From Oehlia diaphana (lineage: Eukaryota; Glomeromycota; Glomeromycetes; Glomerales; Glomeraceae), in assembly GCA_003833135.1 (NCBI GenBank), contig QZLH01000007.1:59613-123612 (forward strand): DNA of 64,000 bases, read 5' to 3'. This document shows, one piece after another, positions 11,780 through 24,600 of the stretch. The notes under the pieces were generated by a model. The model did not search any database. It saw only the letters and a list, made by a program, of their open reading frames with translations, and was not told the DNA's origin. The position numbers and the translations under genes were made by a program. The first letter of the stretch is position 1, and every line of letters starts with the position of its first letter.

Positions 11780-12774
11780 TTCGATATTATTTCACGAAAA
11801 AAAGAAATATTTTTATATATATTGATTTATCTTATAAAAAAGTTTTTGATAAGAAAAAAACTGCAACGCGTTTATAAAACCTCGATCACTGATGATTGGT
11901 TAAACCTCTGATTTGTAGTTTATAATAACGTATAATGCGTCACATATAAGCAAGAATTGCATTTTGTACTGTGAGTATCGTAAAATTAACGCGTAATCTC
12001 ATACAGTTCATTTCATTTACTTAATTATCGAAATTCTAATATTAGATCAACTAAACTACTAGTATTGACACAATAATATCTAATATTGTTGGGTTAATCG
12101 TCACTTTCGTTAATCTTCACTTTTAAACCTAAATTTTGTCGATGGTACGATATATATTGAGAAATATATTATCGATTGAACAACTTAGCATCACCATGAA
12201 AAAATGCAGCCGGAGTTGTTGCCAAATTACACACGATTGTACAGTATATATGATCTGGATGATTCATCAGTATCAATGGATAAATAACCATTGCACCTCT
12301 TCAGATGTTCTTTTGTACAGCCCTCAGTATTTTCACAAATGAATAACAATGCATCACAGGCAATAAATATAAAACGAATGTCTCTCAGCTTTATATAATC
12401 TTATAGTCATGTGGATAAATTCAAGTAGTTTGCTAAATGGCACACAAATACATACATCATCACATACCTGTTATGCAGTCACTTCAATAAGTATGATTAT
12501 TGTGATATTATCGTAAAATTTTATAAGTAATACATCTAATTATAGATTAATTAATACCTTTATTACTTTAGGTTTTAAAAGATGCTTATTATTTAAGCAA
12601 TTTATAATGATTTATGCAGTAGCAATTAGTAATTCAATGATATTATTTACAGACTAAATGGATTCATTTTTTGCCTAAACAAAATTTACTATACACATAA
12701 TTAATTGTGAGTGGTGACCAATTGATCATTTATACAATGTAAATTAGTTACTATTAAGCATATTAAGCGATGGA
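11780..12774. other. Intergenic, no gene recognised
   Basis: AT-rich sequence holding the promoter of the DUF7918-like gene at its left end. A 68-codon open stretch at 12136-12342 has no recognisable family, no flanking splice logic and low-complexity neighbours, so I do not call it a gene. The reverse strand of 12180-12350 reads partly open without stops but matches nothing I know. Confidence 0.45.
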
Positions 12775-13865
12775 CCCTCAACGGTTTCCGTTTTCCTAGT
12801 ATACTTAATTTCCATTCGCAAGAATTCTGATTAATACTTCCAGCACTTCACGTCTTCCTTCTAGTTCGGCAATATTCAGGCCAGCCTCTGGCATGCTTTC
12901 CCCTGGCCATCTTAAAATTACAACTGATTCTTTTCATGGCAGACCATCACCAAGTTCCTTCAAATATGGTGCAGGGATCACAGCCTTGTAAAACGTAACG
13001 TACTTTGAGATGATGCGAACAACATATATGGTCTGGTCCCTAATCTGAACTCGACACATATTTTCATCACCAAAAGCGAGTATCTCACAATTTGCCATTC
13101 CTTAAAACCTAATGTTTTCCAAATGCTTATCGTAGAGAATTGTTAAGTTAATAAATAAATATGGCCCTGTCAGAAAATAAAATATACTGACCTCCACAGC
13201 AATCATGGACGTGTCTATCATCTTGATCGAATATTCAGGGTTTGCAAATATATAAAGATATCCTTTAATAAACAATCTGTAAACTTGCTGATTTCTGAGT
13301 TTAGGAATGCAAACAAAAAGATTCTACATAACTACTCACCTAACCACCAAAGGAAAAGTATTCAACCCAACAATACGAATCAAATCATCCACCAATGTAT
13401 CAGTATAAGTTTCATCTGTTCCTGTTATTACCGTTGCGTTCTTTACAACCCAATGTAATTTGAGAAAAAACGTCCGAACATCATTATCAGAAATTCCGTC
13501 AATATTTCTGATATCGAAATTTTGTACATCAAGCTTTCTTGATTGATGTTGGGTTGAACGTATTGTTCCGGAAAGTCTTTACTAACTAAATGATATTTGA
13601 ATCGTTAGTACGGGGTCACTAAGAGAAAAGTAACACAGGTACTTCCGTCATCTGGAGAAATGATTAGGCTATTGGAAGCAACTGGTTGGAAGCTCACTTT
13701 AAGTGCCTCAACATCCTCTCTCGTAAAAAAAGATGGCGTAGTGTTGATTATGGGTAATCCCTTGTCTTTAAGCATCTCTTGACTAAATTTCGTAAATTTC
13801 GCATCATAAGGTTCTTGTTGAATAATGTAGAGAAAAAGACTGTCGGTTGGAAAATACGCGGTACA
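12775..13865 (-). pseudogene. Decayed member of a dispersed family with a PD-(D/E)xK-like segment
   Basis: Read on the minus strand from about 13865, protein-like pieces appear in order: DAKFTKFSQEMLKDKGLPII, FTREDVEALKVSFQPVAS, a stop, LMYKISISEILTEF, then VVKNATVITGTDETYTDTLV, DDLIRIVGLNTFPLVV, a long insertion, ANPEYSIKMIDTSMIAVE, an intron-like gap and DKHLENIR. The last part is YVVRIISKYVTFYKAVIPAP, a stop, KESVVILRWPGESMPEAG and LEGRREVLEVL. The (V)E-D-K-H-L line is the sort of E-x-K motif seen in PD-(D/E)xK nucleases. I have a general impression of this family as repetitive in Rhizophagus-type genomes, but cannot name it. At least two in-frame stops, frame changes and a lost splice acceptor (CTCTAC where CTCTAG would be expected) mark it as dead. 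Confidence 0.5.
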
Positions 13866-14709
13866 GGTAGAGTTACAATCCGCAGATTATCCGGATCATC
13901 CGATAATTCTGGCCAATTCTGTAGTGCCGGCCAGAATTACAAATAACGATAGTCACGTGATCCAGGATAAAGGTTTAGCCACTGGGTAAGTTATGTTACA
14001 CATAGATTTTTGCAAATTTTTGTGTTACATAATGTTACACAAAATTCATAACTCTGGCTGGAACTATGAATTTGGCCCGATTTAAGTCCAAGATATCCTA
14101 CAGATATCCGAGGGGATTATCCAGATGAAAAATGTTATCACAAATATAGATAGAGGATAGATAGATTGTAACATTAGGTACAGATTGGAAAAATTTCACA
14201 ACGAGCCTGAGCAATGAAGATATTTTTTTGTGAACAATAAAGAAAACCTCTATTGATGTTCTCAGTGATATACCGGTAAAATGATCTTAAGTATAATATA
14301 ATCTTCGTTGGTATGGTGTGGACTTTATATTATATAATTTTCAAAAAAAAATTTCGGGTTTTTTTTTTAAAAAAAAGGTAATTTATAATATTAATAAAGG
14401 AAAAATAAAAAAATCTGTGATGCATGTACAGTGACACCTCTATGATTATATGCAAAAAATTTAGATAGGTTCAATATATATTTATAAAGTTTAATTTGTA
14501 AATATTCATTATACAGTATTGCTTGTTATTCAATTTTATCAAATATTAATCTTTTGACATTTTGGAGAATAAATTGTTATTTCTGGTAATGCTTCTATTT
14601 CATTAATATTCCAAGAGGATACAAATATATATATAAAAGGGTCAGGTTTGAGTTTGCGTATTTTAAACTAAAAAAATCATAAAAATCTTTCCTTTTTTAG
14701 ATAATTTTT
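13866..14709. other. Gene-free AT-rich stretch with degenerate repeats
   Basis: No gene was found. Around 13900-13940 words such as AATTCTGGCC and its complement GGCCAGAATT occur close together, and related CTGGC/GCCAG words return at 14050 and 14720-14775. They look like scattered remains of one small repeat. A T-run followed by an A-run lies at about 14357-14376. Confidence 0.4.
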
Positions 14710-14762
14710 GATAATGCCAGTCAGAATTTTATTTCCTATTATAGCAACTGACTGACATTATC
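14710..14762. repeat. Short inverted repeat (15-bp arms)
   Basis: The arm GATAATGCCAGTCAG (14710-14724) faces CTGACTGACATTATC (14748-14762) with one mismatch across 15 bp and a 23-nt loop. It can fold as a hairpin. With no gene next to it, it is more likely a tiny foldback repeat than a terminator. Confidence 0.6.
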
Positions 14763-14880
14763 ATAATTCTGGCCCTGAAAAAATGTGTACAGCTCCTAGT
14801 AAAAAATTTTTTTCATCACCTGACCCCTATATATATATTTCTAGGTTCTGGTTAAAATACTTAAGTAAATGAATCAATAA

Positions 14881-15115
14881 AACTCCCTAGTATTTACCCC
14901 CAAGATTTCTAAGTAAAATTCCACCCCCACGTGACCGGTGATGTTTAATGGCGTGAAAAAATAATTTTTCCACCACTAAAAATTTTCCAAGTCCCCAGAA
15001 TACTATAAAAAAATGAAAACGCTAGGTGTGACGCGGGGTGACATTTTATGCAGGTCACGTGGGGTGAAAAATCTTGGGGCGACGCTGGGGAAGATACTCC
15101 CTAGTAAAAATGGTT
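14881..15115. repeat. Imperfect inverted repeat with CACGTG cores
   Basis: The left arm, about 14881-14937, contains CCCCAAGATTT and CCCCCACGTGACC. It matches the complement of the right arm, about 15050-15115, which contains GGTCACGTGGGG and AATCTTGGGG, plus CTCCCTAGTA on the outer side of both arms. The spacer is about 110 nt. The arms are G/C-rich islands in AT-rich DNA. This fits another foldback element. It encodes nothing. Confidence 0.55.
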
Positions 15116-15959
15116 AAAAAAATTCCGTGTAAACTTTCCCTGAAAAATCGCTCAGGGGGAAATTATCGCATCATTAATAAATAAAGTTAGTGATATTTAT
15201 ATAGGGCTGCGTATTTTCCTGAGATATACGGATATTTTGATAAAAAACTACGTACAGCTAATAATAGCCTCTACAATATACAACTGTAGAATACATCGAA
15301 TTTGGATGTGATCAAAATAAAATTTATGATTGACAGGGATAGATTGAAGATTTAGGGATTATAATGAAATTTTAAGGATTAGTATAATATATAGGATTTG
15401 GGTAAGTATGTATACTAGTGAATGATACAAATTTACTCTCATATCTAATTCCTTTTATACTTTTAATACTCCTATGAAAATGAATTATCAGCAACAAACC
15501 CTAAAATGATAATCTATAATATAAACGGGAAAACGAACGTGATTATGATCAAGTGCCCATATTAAAAAATTAGTATTATATAATTTTGGCAAATAATTGA
15601 TATATTTGGTTGCAATTTTACCGTACAACAATTTCGCAATGTTTGACAAGAAACCTGAGTCAAGAACATTTGTCAAAAGAATTACACATAAAATTTCATG
15701 TTACCAAAAATGGCTCCAATAAATTTATTGTTACAATAGAGTGAAAAATAGCGCGGTAACACTTTATTTTTCTAAAATTAGTTTTTTTAAATGCACTCTT
15801 ATTCTCAAGAATTCTTGGCGTATCATTATTACATACTTACATTATAATAATTAAAATTTCGAACTTAATAGTTTTAAATTTAAATACTTATTTTCTCAAT
15901 GATAAAGCTTAAATATCAAAAAAAAAAAAAAAAAAAAAAAAAAATTTATTTTTTTTTTT
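15116..15959. other. Gene-free stretch before the assembly gap
   Basis: No gene was recognised. The 62-codon minus-strand opening at 15488-15676 shows no family resemblance. The stretch ends in an A-run then a T-run directly at the gap. Confidence 0.4.
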
Positions 15960-16503
15960 NNNNNNNNNNNNNNNNNNNNNNNNNNNNNNNNNNNNNNNNN
16001 NNNNNNNNNNNNNNNNNNNNNNNNNNNNNNNNNNNNNNNNNNNNNNNNNNNNNNNNNNNNNNNNNNNNNNNNNNNNNNNNNNNNNNNNNNNNNNNNNNNN
16101 NNNNNNNNNNNNNNNNNNNNNNNNNNNNNNNNNNNNNNNNNNNNNNNNNNNNNNNNNNNNNNNNNNNNNNNNNNNNNNNNNNNNNNNNNNNNNNNNNNNN
16201 NNNNNNNNNNNNNNNNNNNNNNNNNNNNNNNNNNNNNNNNNNNNNNNNNNNNNNNNNNNNNNNNNNNNNNNNNNNNNNNNNNNNNNNNNNNNNNNNNNNN
16301 NNNNNNNNNNNNNNNNNNNNNNNNNNNNNNNNNNNNNNNNNNNNNNNNNNNNNNNNNNNNNNNNNNNNNNNNNNNNNNNNNNNNNNNNNNNNNNNNNNNN
16401 NNNNNNNNNNNNNNNNNNNNNNNNNNNNNNNNNNNNNNNNNNNNNNNNNNNNNNNNNNNNNNNNNNNNNNNNNNNNNNNNNNNNNNNNNNNNNNNNNNNN
16501 NNN
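15960..16503. other. Assembly gap (544 N)
   Basis: A run of unknown bases entered by a T-run on the left and left through an A-run on the right. Homopolymers at both edges explain why assembly failed. Long apparent open frames across it (15899-16582 forward, 15946-16635 reverse) are artefacts of translating N as X. A further single N lies at 17241. Confidence 0.98.
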
Positions 16504-16620
16504 AAAAAAAATTGATCGTTTGATTAGGCTACAAAATTCCAGTTTTAGTAAAAAAACAAATATCTCCGGTTTCATTTCATAACACGGCAAATTTTTTATC
16601 GTTCCTGAAATTTTTTTTTT
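16504..16620. repeat. Direct repeat copy 1 beside the gap
   Basis: About 110 bp beginning ATTGATCGTTTGATTAGGCT at 16511. It recurs with essentially no change at 17127-17240, an offset of 616 bp. Each copy is entered through an A-run and left through a T-run. It may be a real dispersed repeat with poly-A/T borders or an assembly duplication around the gap. Confidence 0.85.
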
Positions 16621-17073
16621 TTTTATGTAAATCATGACGAAGATCCGCGTTTTTTATCGGAGAAATAGATCATAGCTAATTTTGTTGATTCATACAACAT
16701 TTAATATTGATATTATTTGATGATTGGATATATAAAAATAAATTTTAAAATTGTTTGTTTATAAAAAAAAAATGTATTTGACACACAAGTTTCTTCTTGG
16801 CATTTTAATGTATCATCGGTATAATTTCAGTTCCCGTATCATGTGATACAGTAATAATATAAAAAAAAAAAATAATTTTTTTTTTCCTATTATAATAAAG
16901 GTATGTAGGTATGTAACACGAAATTTTCAGAAGCATTTCTAGTATTTCTCATAATTCATTCATAATATAAATAAGTTTGCTCTTGATTTAAATCCCCCCT
17001 CACCTTTTTTTTTTTACGTTCATTTTTTTTTTTAAAAATTTTTTTTTCTTTCCGATATTTTTTTTTTTTTTTT

Positions 17074-17121
<48 letters not shown>

Positions 17122-17122
<1 letters not shown>

Positions 17123-17240
17123 AAAAATTGATCGTTTGATTAGGCTACAAAATTCCAGTTTTAGTAAAAAAACAAATATCTCCGGTTTCATTTCATAACA
17201 CGGCAAATTTTTTATCGTTCCTGAAATTTTTTTTTTTTTT
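17122..17240. repeat. Direct repeat copy 2
   Basis: Second copy of the sequence at 16504-16620, preceded by an A-run of more than 35 nt and followed by a T-run containing one unresolved base. The flanking homopolymers extend to about 17330. Minus-strand openings here (17072-17404) are homopolymer translations, not genes. Confidence 0.85.
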
Positions 17241-17505
17241 NTTTTTTTTTTTTTTTTTTTTTTTTTAAAAATTTTTTTTTTTTTTTCGTTTTTTTTTTTT
17301 TTTTTTTTATTTAAAAAAAAAAAAAAAACTAAATAATTTATAATAATAATAATAATAGTAACGATAATAATAAGAGAGAACTGAACGTTTATTATAGGTC
17401 TCAATCACACACATATTTTTTTATAAAGATTTTATTAAATTTTAAAAAAGTTTACGAATAAAAAAAACAAAAAAAAAAAAAGAAAAAATTATTTTTTTAA
17501 AAGTC

Positions 17506-19067
17506 ATGCCTAAACGAATACTTACAACACCACCTTTATATGTAAAAAAACATGAATGGTCTAAAAGACTTAGTGTATACTGTCTTATAATCTTTTTTTT
17601 ATTAAATGTCACTGGATATTTATATTATTACGATGATATGTCAAATTCTTTATTAATTAATCCTTCAGGAATGTTCACTAAACAATGTGATTATGTAAGT
17701 ATATATTATCAGTATTTAATTTATAATTTACTTATTTTTATATTAAATTTTTTTCTTCTTTTTAGACCGATGTTAAAATTGACCTTGATATAGAATACGA
17801 TTTACGACCTGATAACGTTGAACAAATTGAAAGTATTGAAATTGAAACAAATTTGATTGAATCAGAAACAACCATAACAACAACAACGGAATCAGAATTA
17901 GAAATGATTGATGAAGAGATTAATAAAAAATATTGTGGAAAATCAAAATGTGAATTCTTATTCGCTTATTATCAACCTGAACAAGAAACTAAAGCGAATA
18001 TGCATTTTAGATCATTTGTAAATCTTGCTCAAGCTCTTGGTCGTACAATGGTTTTAACTAATGTTGGAAGTTCTAGAATTAATTCATGTCAAAATTTTAC
18101 TTTTGGATTTTATTATAATGCTAAAGCTTTACAAGATATGTTTCCTGATGTAAAATTTATTTCTCAAAAAGATTTTCAAAATTGGTTAAAAGAAAGGAGA
18201 AGAAAACCTAATACTGAACATGCTTATATATTACCTGGTGAATTGGATTATAAAATGGAATTAGTTAAACCTTATCCTGATATACTTAGAACAAAAAATT
18301 GTTTAAATAGATTTGATTTTAAATTAGATGATAATACAATATTTAAACAATTTAATACTGGTAAAAATTTTTCAAAGGATCCTGTAAAACATCAACAATT
18401 CGCTGATTTTCTTGTTAATAATCTTAAAACTGATGTTGAAATTTTATTAACTTCTCATTTCGTATTTCATCCTTTATTCCCAAATGTTTCATCTCCTATT
18501 CCTTATGCAAATCATTATTTTGATGAAGCTGCAAAAATTACAAATAGAATTAAACCTTATGTTGCTATACATTGGAGAATGGAAAGAGCAAATATTAGTA
18601 TGTTAAATGAATGTTCTGATGCTTTGGTTAAAAGAATTTCTCAATTAAAAGATTCTCTTGGTATTAAAAATGTTTATATTGCAACTGATTATCCAATTGG
18701 TGGTGGTAAAACTCAATCTCAAACATTTCATCTTTTAACTGATGAACATCATAATTCAATGAAATTGTTAAATTCTACTTTTAATGTTAATTCTTGGGTA
18801 TCTTCAAATATTTTCTCTAGTTTAAGAAATGATGAGACAATAGAAAAGGAATTTTTGGGCGCTGGAATGCCTGGAATTGTAGATAAATTGGTTTGTATGG
18901 ATGCCGATTATTTCTTGGCTACCCCTGAAGGTTGTGGAAGAGCACGAAGTACATATACTACAATGATCATTGATGCGAGGAATGTATCAATGCAACATGG
19001 TGAAAGACCTCAATTAAAAAACATTGTTGAGAGGTGGATTCAATATCCCGAAGCTGGAGAAAATTAG
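17506..19067 (+). CDS. Type II membrane O-fucosyltransferase-like protein
   Basis: Probable Golgi/ER glycosyltransferase of the GDP-fucose O-fucosyltransferase superfamily (inferred from fold motifs). Two exons, 17506-17694 and 17766-19067, with a GT-AG intron, give about 496 residues. A short basic cytosolic tail precedes one membrane segment (residues about 22-42, LSVYCLIIFFLLNV), then an acidic Glu/Thr-rich stem and a luminal domain. NLAQALGRTMVLTN is the early GDP-binding-like helix. KPYVAIHWRMERANI holds the HxR arginine expected to contact GDP-fucose. Further on, NVYIATDYP and YFLATPEGCGRARSTYTTMI correspond to late core strands. Four or more cysteines could form disulfides. The acceptor protein or glycan cannot be told from sequence. 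The gene stands alone, with the gap region upstream and 2.6 kb of gene-free DNA downstream. Confidence 0.78.
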
Positions 19068-19099
<32 letters not shown>

Positions 19100-21130
19100 G
19101 TGTAATATAATAAATAATTAAGGGATATTTTAATAATAATATGTATATTTTTTTATATATTTTACACAAGGATAGATTTGTAATGATTTTATTTATGCGG
19201 TTAAAAATATTTTTTATTACTTGTGTACATTTTTTTCTTTCTACCTTTTTTTTTCTAATAATACATGAGTAAAATTTTGTCAATAATATAATCAATTTTT
19301 CATATCTGACATTTTCCCTTGGTGGCAAAATTTTTTAAGTTAATGTTAAAATTTAATAATAGAAATAAAAATAAATGATTATCATCGAAAAAAGAAGCTT
19401 AAAAAATTTTTTTCCTTTAACTAATTATGTTCTTCTAAAAAGAAAAACTCTAAATACAATGTTCTCCGAAAACTCCGATATCTGCTATCTCGGATATGGA
19501 CGAATAATGAACCCTTTATTTTATTACTATTACTGTAACTATTACTACAATGATATTTTTCATTTTTATCCGTTTTAGTAAATATTATACATATTTGGTA
19601 AGATCGAATTTAATCCTCCTTTTTTAGAAATAAATAATAAAAATAAATAAAGATATTTAAATGATATGAATGATATGAGAATGTGATGTAATAATATGAC
19701 TTTTGAACAAATCTAAAATGATTTGTAATTCAAGTGATATTAATAATCATCACTCTTTGGTATAAACAATAATTTTCAATCAATCGCGTGTCAGAAAAAA
19801 AAATCAAAACTTTATCAGTCTATCAAATCATTTCGTGCATATTTATTTTGCTTTTTTTTACTCCTGAAATTATAAAAAAAATTCTTTATCTTGATCGAAT
19901 TTTTTACCGGTTTTATTCGGATCATTTTAAAATTCTGAATTCTTCCGGATAAACTCGTATTTAGTAATTTAAACAATTCATATGAAATTTCTTTTTAATG
20001 ACGGATTATTTATTTACCCGATTTTAGTTATTTTCGCTCACAATTTCGCCTCGATCATAATTGATTCATTCCTTCAATGGTTAATTACAGTGGTTGAAAG
20101 TATATTGTTTGAATGAAGGCAAATCTTTCATTTTATCAATGATATTTTCCTAATCATGATAAGGATCGGATTATTATTTATCCGATTCTATTAAATTTCA
20201 TTCATTCAATGCATTTAGATAGTTCTCAGTTTCTCACTTCGAACATGTTTGGGTTACACGAAAATTCGGTTCAAATGTCGTGATTTGATATGGCGTAATG
20301 AAAAATAGTCATGCATTGATGTTTTACAAAAAAAAAAAAAAGGTAATATTGTTTAATTAAGGTTCATGAATCACAGTGTAATATCGTAAAAGATATTAAA
20401 AGATATTTAATTTGAAATTGGAAAATCCGTAATAAATAATCAAACAATAAACATGATTCTCTCTCTAAAATACGTAGATTAATTTGGTTTTTTCCGTGTT
20501 ACGAGCGCTTTTTGCTATTAAATCTAATAACCTAAATAACATAATTAAATTCAATTCAAAAATGAAGAACTAACTAAAGGTAGCTAAAGTTTATTCTTAT
20601 AAATACTTTATGCAATTTGCCGCGAAATTGCATAATTGGAAATTTCTATAAGTAATTTAATTATATTAATTATTATAAAGTATCGGTTATTATTAATGCC
20701 ATTTGAATTTTAATCATCCATTATCCATAATATATTCTCTTATAGATCAAATCTTTTATCCTCATTTCATGTGATAATTGACATATGTATTATTAATATT
20801 AAAAAAAAAAATATGTCTTATGACACAGTCAGCCCTTCTAAGTAGGCATTCAGGCCTTGGTTATGAGAAATTCTTTTAACGTGGGAATTCAAGTACACTT
20901 GTAATTGCAGTATTAGGTAACAAACATGGCATGATATCCGTTATCCGTTCAATGACTTTATTATAATCAATTTCAATTCTTCTAATATTCCAGAAATATG
21001 TTATACTATATATACATTTGAAAGTTTTTAATAATTTTTATTGGTCTAAATATTTCAATGAATATCATTGGGTAAATTATTCGTCTTTTAATATTAATGA
21101 ATTTTCCTTCTTTGTAAATCGTTAAAAAAA
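19068..21130. other. Gene-free AT-rich intergenic region
   Basis: No gene was recognised in these 2 kb. An A-run at 19069-19097 follows the stop codon directly. The 67-codon opening at 19375-19578 is Tyr/Phe low complexity and is rejected. Palindromic TCCGGATAA- and ATCCGATT-like words occur at 19860-20190, but no element borders could be drawn. Confidence 0.4.
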
Positions 21131-21132
21131 TT

Positions 21133-21262
21133 TCTATAAAGAAAATTTGCTATAAAAAAGATTCGTTATAAAGAAGATTTATTATAAAAAAGATTCTTTA
21201 TAAAGAAGATTTATTATAAAAAAGATTCGCTAAGAAGATTTATTATAAAGGAAATTTGGTAT
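21133..21262. repeat. Minisatellite, about 32-bp unit
   Basis: A unit of the form (G/T)TTATAAAGAAGATTTATTAT followed by AAAAAAGATTC repeats from about 21165 and 21197, each 32 nt. Truncated or diverged units lie on both sides (21133-21164 and 21229-21262). It lies about 420 bp upstream of the recyclin start codon. Confidence 0.65.
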
Positions 21263-21678
21263 AAAAAGAGTCATTTATATTCTTTAATTAATAAAATTCG
21301 TTATAACAGATATAAATCGTGATACCAATTATATGAAATATGGCTGATTTTGGATTAGTTAAATGAATTCTGGATCTTTTTGTAAGCGTTTTAAGTATAC
21401 TTATGGTCCAATAACCTGGAATTATAGTCTTAATTTAAGTATGACATTACGGGAATTACAATTGAAGTTAATCTATGGCTGAAGGTTGATCATTGTTGAT
21501 CATGTGAAATTTGTGCTAACATTTTTAAAAAAAAGAAAACTTTTAGAAACTAACATTAGTTATACTTCGAAACTTTGTGAACTCTTATTCTTTCCGTCCA
21601 CTATTTGTAATCTTAAATTTGAATGGATTCTAGAAATCTTTTAAATTCTCGCAGAGTCCAAAAAATTAAATATTAAAT

Positions 21679-24600
21679 ATGGATAAATTCGATTTTTTTG
21701 GTTCGATTTCTTCTGATTTACCCATTTCGGTTATTCCTGGTATGACTTCTACAAAAAAATCCTCAATGATACAACTGTCAGAAAAATCACAACAAACAAC
21801 TTTACCACCAGATCTGCTGATAAGAATTCTTAAATATTTACCAATTGCTTCATTACCTAATTTTGCAAGAGCATGTAGACGTTTTAAGGTTTTGGTATAT
21901 GACGACGAGTTATGGGAGCAGCGTTTAAAAACATTAGGAGTATGGAAAGATTATGAAAATGGTGATATTATGAATGCCCCTGTAGAACCATTATATGTTA
22001 ATGCAAAACATACCGTAAAAGGAAAAGACAATAATAAATTTAATCAAGATTCAAAATTTTCCGAATTTGATCCTTTTGCTTCACCTCCATCTTCTCCAAC
22101 AACACCTAATAATACTGGAAATTTATTAGATTTTGCAATAACAACTGCAAATTCTTTAATTCCTGGTCTTCCTCTTGATTCATTTTCACAAAAATCTCGT
22201 GCTGCATCTACTGGTTTTGCGAGATCTTCATTCAAAAATATTTTTATAGAATTATTACCATATTATTTAGATTTTAGGCATAGAAGGAAGGATAGTAAAT
22301 TATTTAAAGAATATAATGATCCATCAGATCAATCAAAAATGTTGGCAAGATTATTAAGTTTTGGAAAATTAAATATAACATTAGATTCTGAACAAGTAAG
22401 TTCGTTGAATAATATGAGATATAATTCATATAATTTAATTGATTTTTTATTTATTATATATTTAGATTAATAATGCACTTGAAACTACTATCGAATATTT
22501 TGAAAATTCAGCGTTACATCATTTTGAATTAGCATATAACGTTCAAAATATTTCAGAGATGCAGGTTTATTAAATTAGATTGTTAAATTTAGTATGTTGT
22601 TAATAATAATATTATAGAATTGTTTTTTAAAATTTTATTTATTTTTGAATTAAAAAGAAATGGGCAACTATTCTTTTAAATTTGAATGGAGGTTCGGCAT
22701 GTATACAGGTCTTCATACAAAAGAATTCTATATTCTTTGATCATCTTTATGATCCAATGGATAATTTTACGTAAGTTTTTCAATTAGGTTTTTTAATTCA
22801 TTTTATAATTCATTATTTATACTATATAATTAATCATTTTTATCCTTTAATTAGATGTTTAACAATTTCTAATCTCGGTGAATTAAATTATATGCAAATG
22901 ACAGAATTTTTTAATTATGTTGAAGAAGAAATGACTAAGCAAGCTTCCTTGATTAATCAAATATTTCCTCAAGATGCCGACGTATTTTATACTTTTGTTG
23001 AGCGTGTTGTTGAGGATGTTGTAAGTTAAATTATTAAATTAAATTAATATTTGGAAATTCAACAAAATAATTCAATTAAGATTTTTTTAATAGATTATAG
23101 AGTACATAACAATACTTTTGGAAGAATCTTGTAGGAGGGATATTAGCTTGTATTTGAAAACAGTTGTAGCAACTCATCAACGTTGCATACATGTCGCAAA
23201 AGTTCTTTGGAAAGATGCTAAACCTGGATTAACAAAGATAAGAGCGGAAGACCTTATATATCAAATGTTCGAACCTTTTATGGATAAATATTTAAAAGAA
23301 GAATTGAATTATGTTAAGACGCGGAGCGAAGATGAAATCGAAAAATGGAATCAAAAGGTGACATGTTAGGTCACCTTTTTTTGCATAATATAAATTGTGT
23401 TGAATTAGAATTAACGATAATAATTTGGTCATTATAACTTTTCAACAGTTGATAAATAAATCGATGGAAGCGCAACAGGATATTCTTAATAATGCCAATC
23501 GAGAGATTTACAAACGTAATTATCTTACCTCTTTTCGGAAAATACTCAAGCTTCCAACAGCACGTTCACGTCATTCTTCACCAGTGCAATCATCATCATC
23601 AAATATTTCTCGTAATAAACGAAATAGTGCTTCGAGCATTACTAGTTCCAATCCTACCTTAAATCTAACAGACCTTCAATCAGCTTTATCGAATGCTAAA
23701 TTGGATAAGATGCAGCAAATGCTTAGTTTGGAGACAGCTTTACAAATGGTTCACGTAAACAAAGATTCATTACGTAGAGTATCTTCATTTACTGGATATC
23801 CTGATAAGATGGGATATAGAATGTAATCATTTTTATAATTTTGTTTTATGATTGAATTATAATATTTTTTGACGTTAAAAGTTGGAAATTTTTTTTTAAA
23901 AAAAAAATATTATAGTAAAGAAACTTTGGAATCAGTATTCATTACTCTTCTTCAAACATTGGGACCGTTACATATTAAACCAGCATTTAATACGTAAGTT
24001 TTGATTAATGTAATATTGATAAAATTTGAATGTTTTTATTTCAATTTACACACATTCTAAATTTTAGTGCCATAAAACGTCTCGGTGATTTTAAATCAGA
24101 TAAATCAGATTCAGAATCCACATCATCTGATCTTGCGCCTTTGGTAGGATTCTTTGAATTGGTTCATATTGCTGATTTAATCCAACAAATGGTGCAAGTA
24201 TATTATGACGAAGAAATGGTAATTATCTCATTTTTTATGTGTAGCTATATTTTTGTGTAGATATATTAACATAATATTATCTTATCCATCTCTTAGAATA
24301 AATTTATAGATAAAACGGATTTTTTGAATAATTGTAATAAGGAAAAAAAAATCTTTGAAAAGATTCTTGATGAAAGTGTTGCTGCCGGATTAAACAAAGG
24401 AATTCAGGTATATAATATTATACTTAATTATCCAATGTATTAAAAATTTTTTTTTTTAAAAAAAAAATTTATATTATTAAATTTTATTAGGTTTTAATAG
24501 ATCATGTTGAATTTATTCTTGCCACGGAACAAAAACCGGAAGATTTTAAACCAGCAAATGATGATTCATTTGATTTACAACCAACGAAGGTAAAATATTT

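Noticed and set aside
12136..12342. 68-codon open frame
   Set aside because: It has no signal peptide, domain, splice logic or family match, and is expected by chance at this length.
15899..16635. Long open frames on both strands spanning the N block
   Set aside because: They consist of untranslatable N bases plus homopolymer edges and are artefacts of the gap.
19375..19578. 67-codon Tyr/Phe-rich open frame
   Set aside because: Low-complexity AT-rich translation without supporting features.
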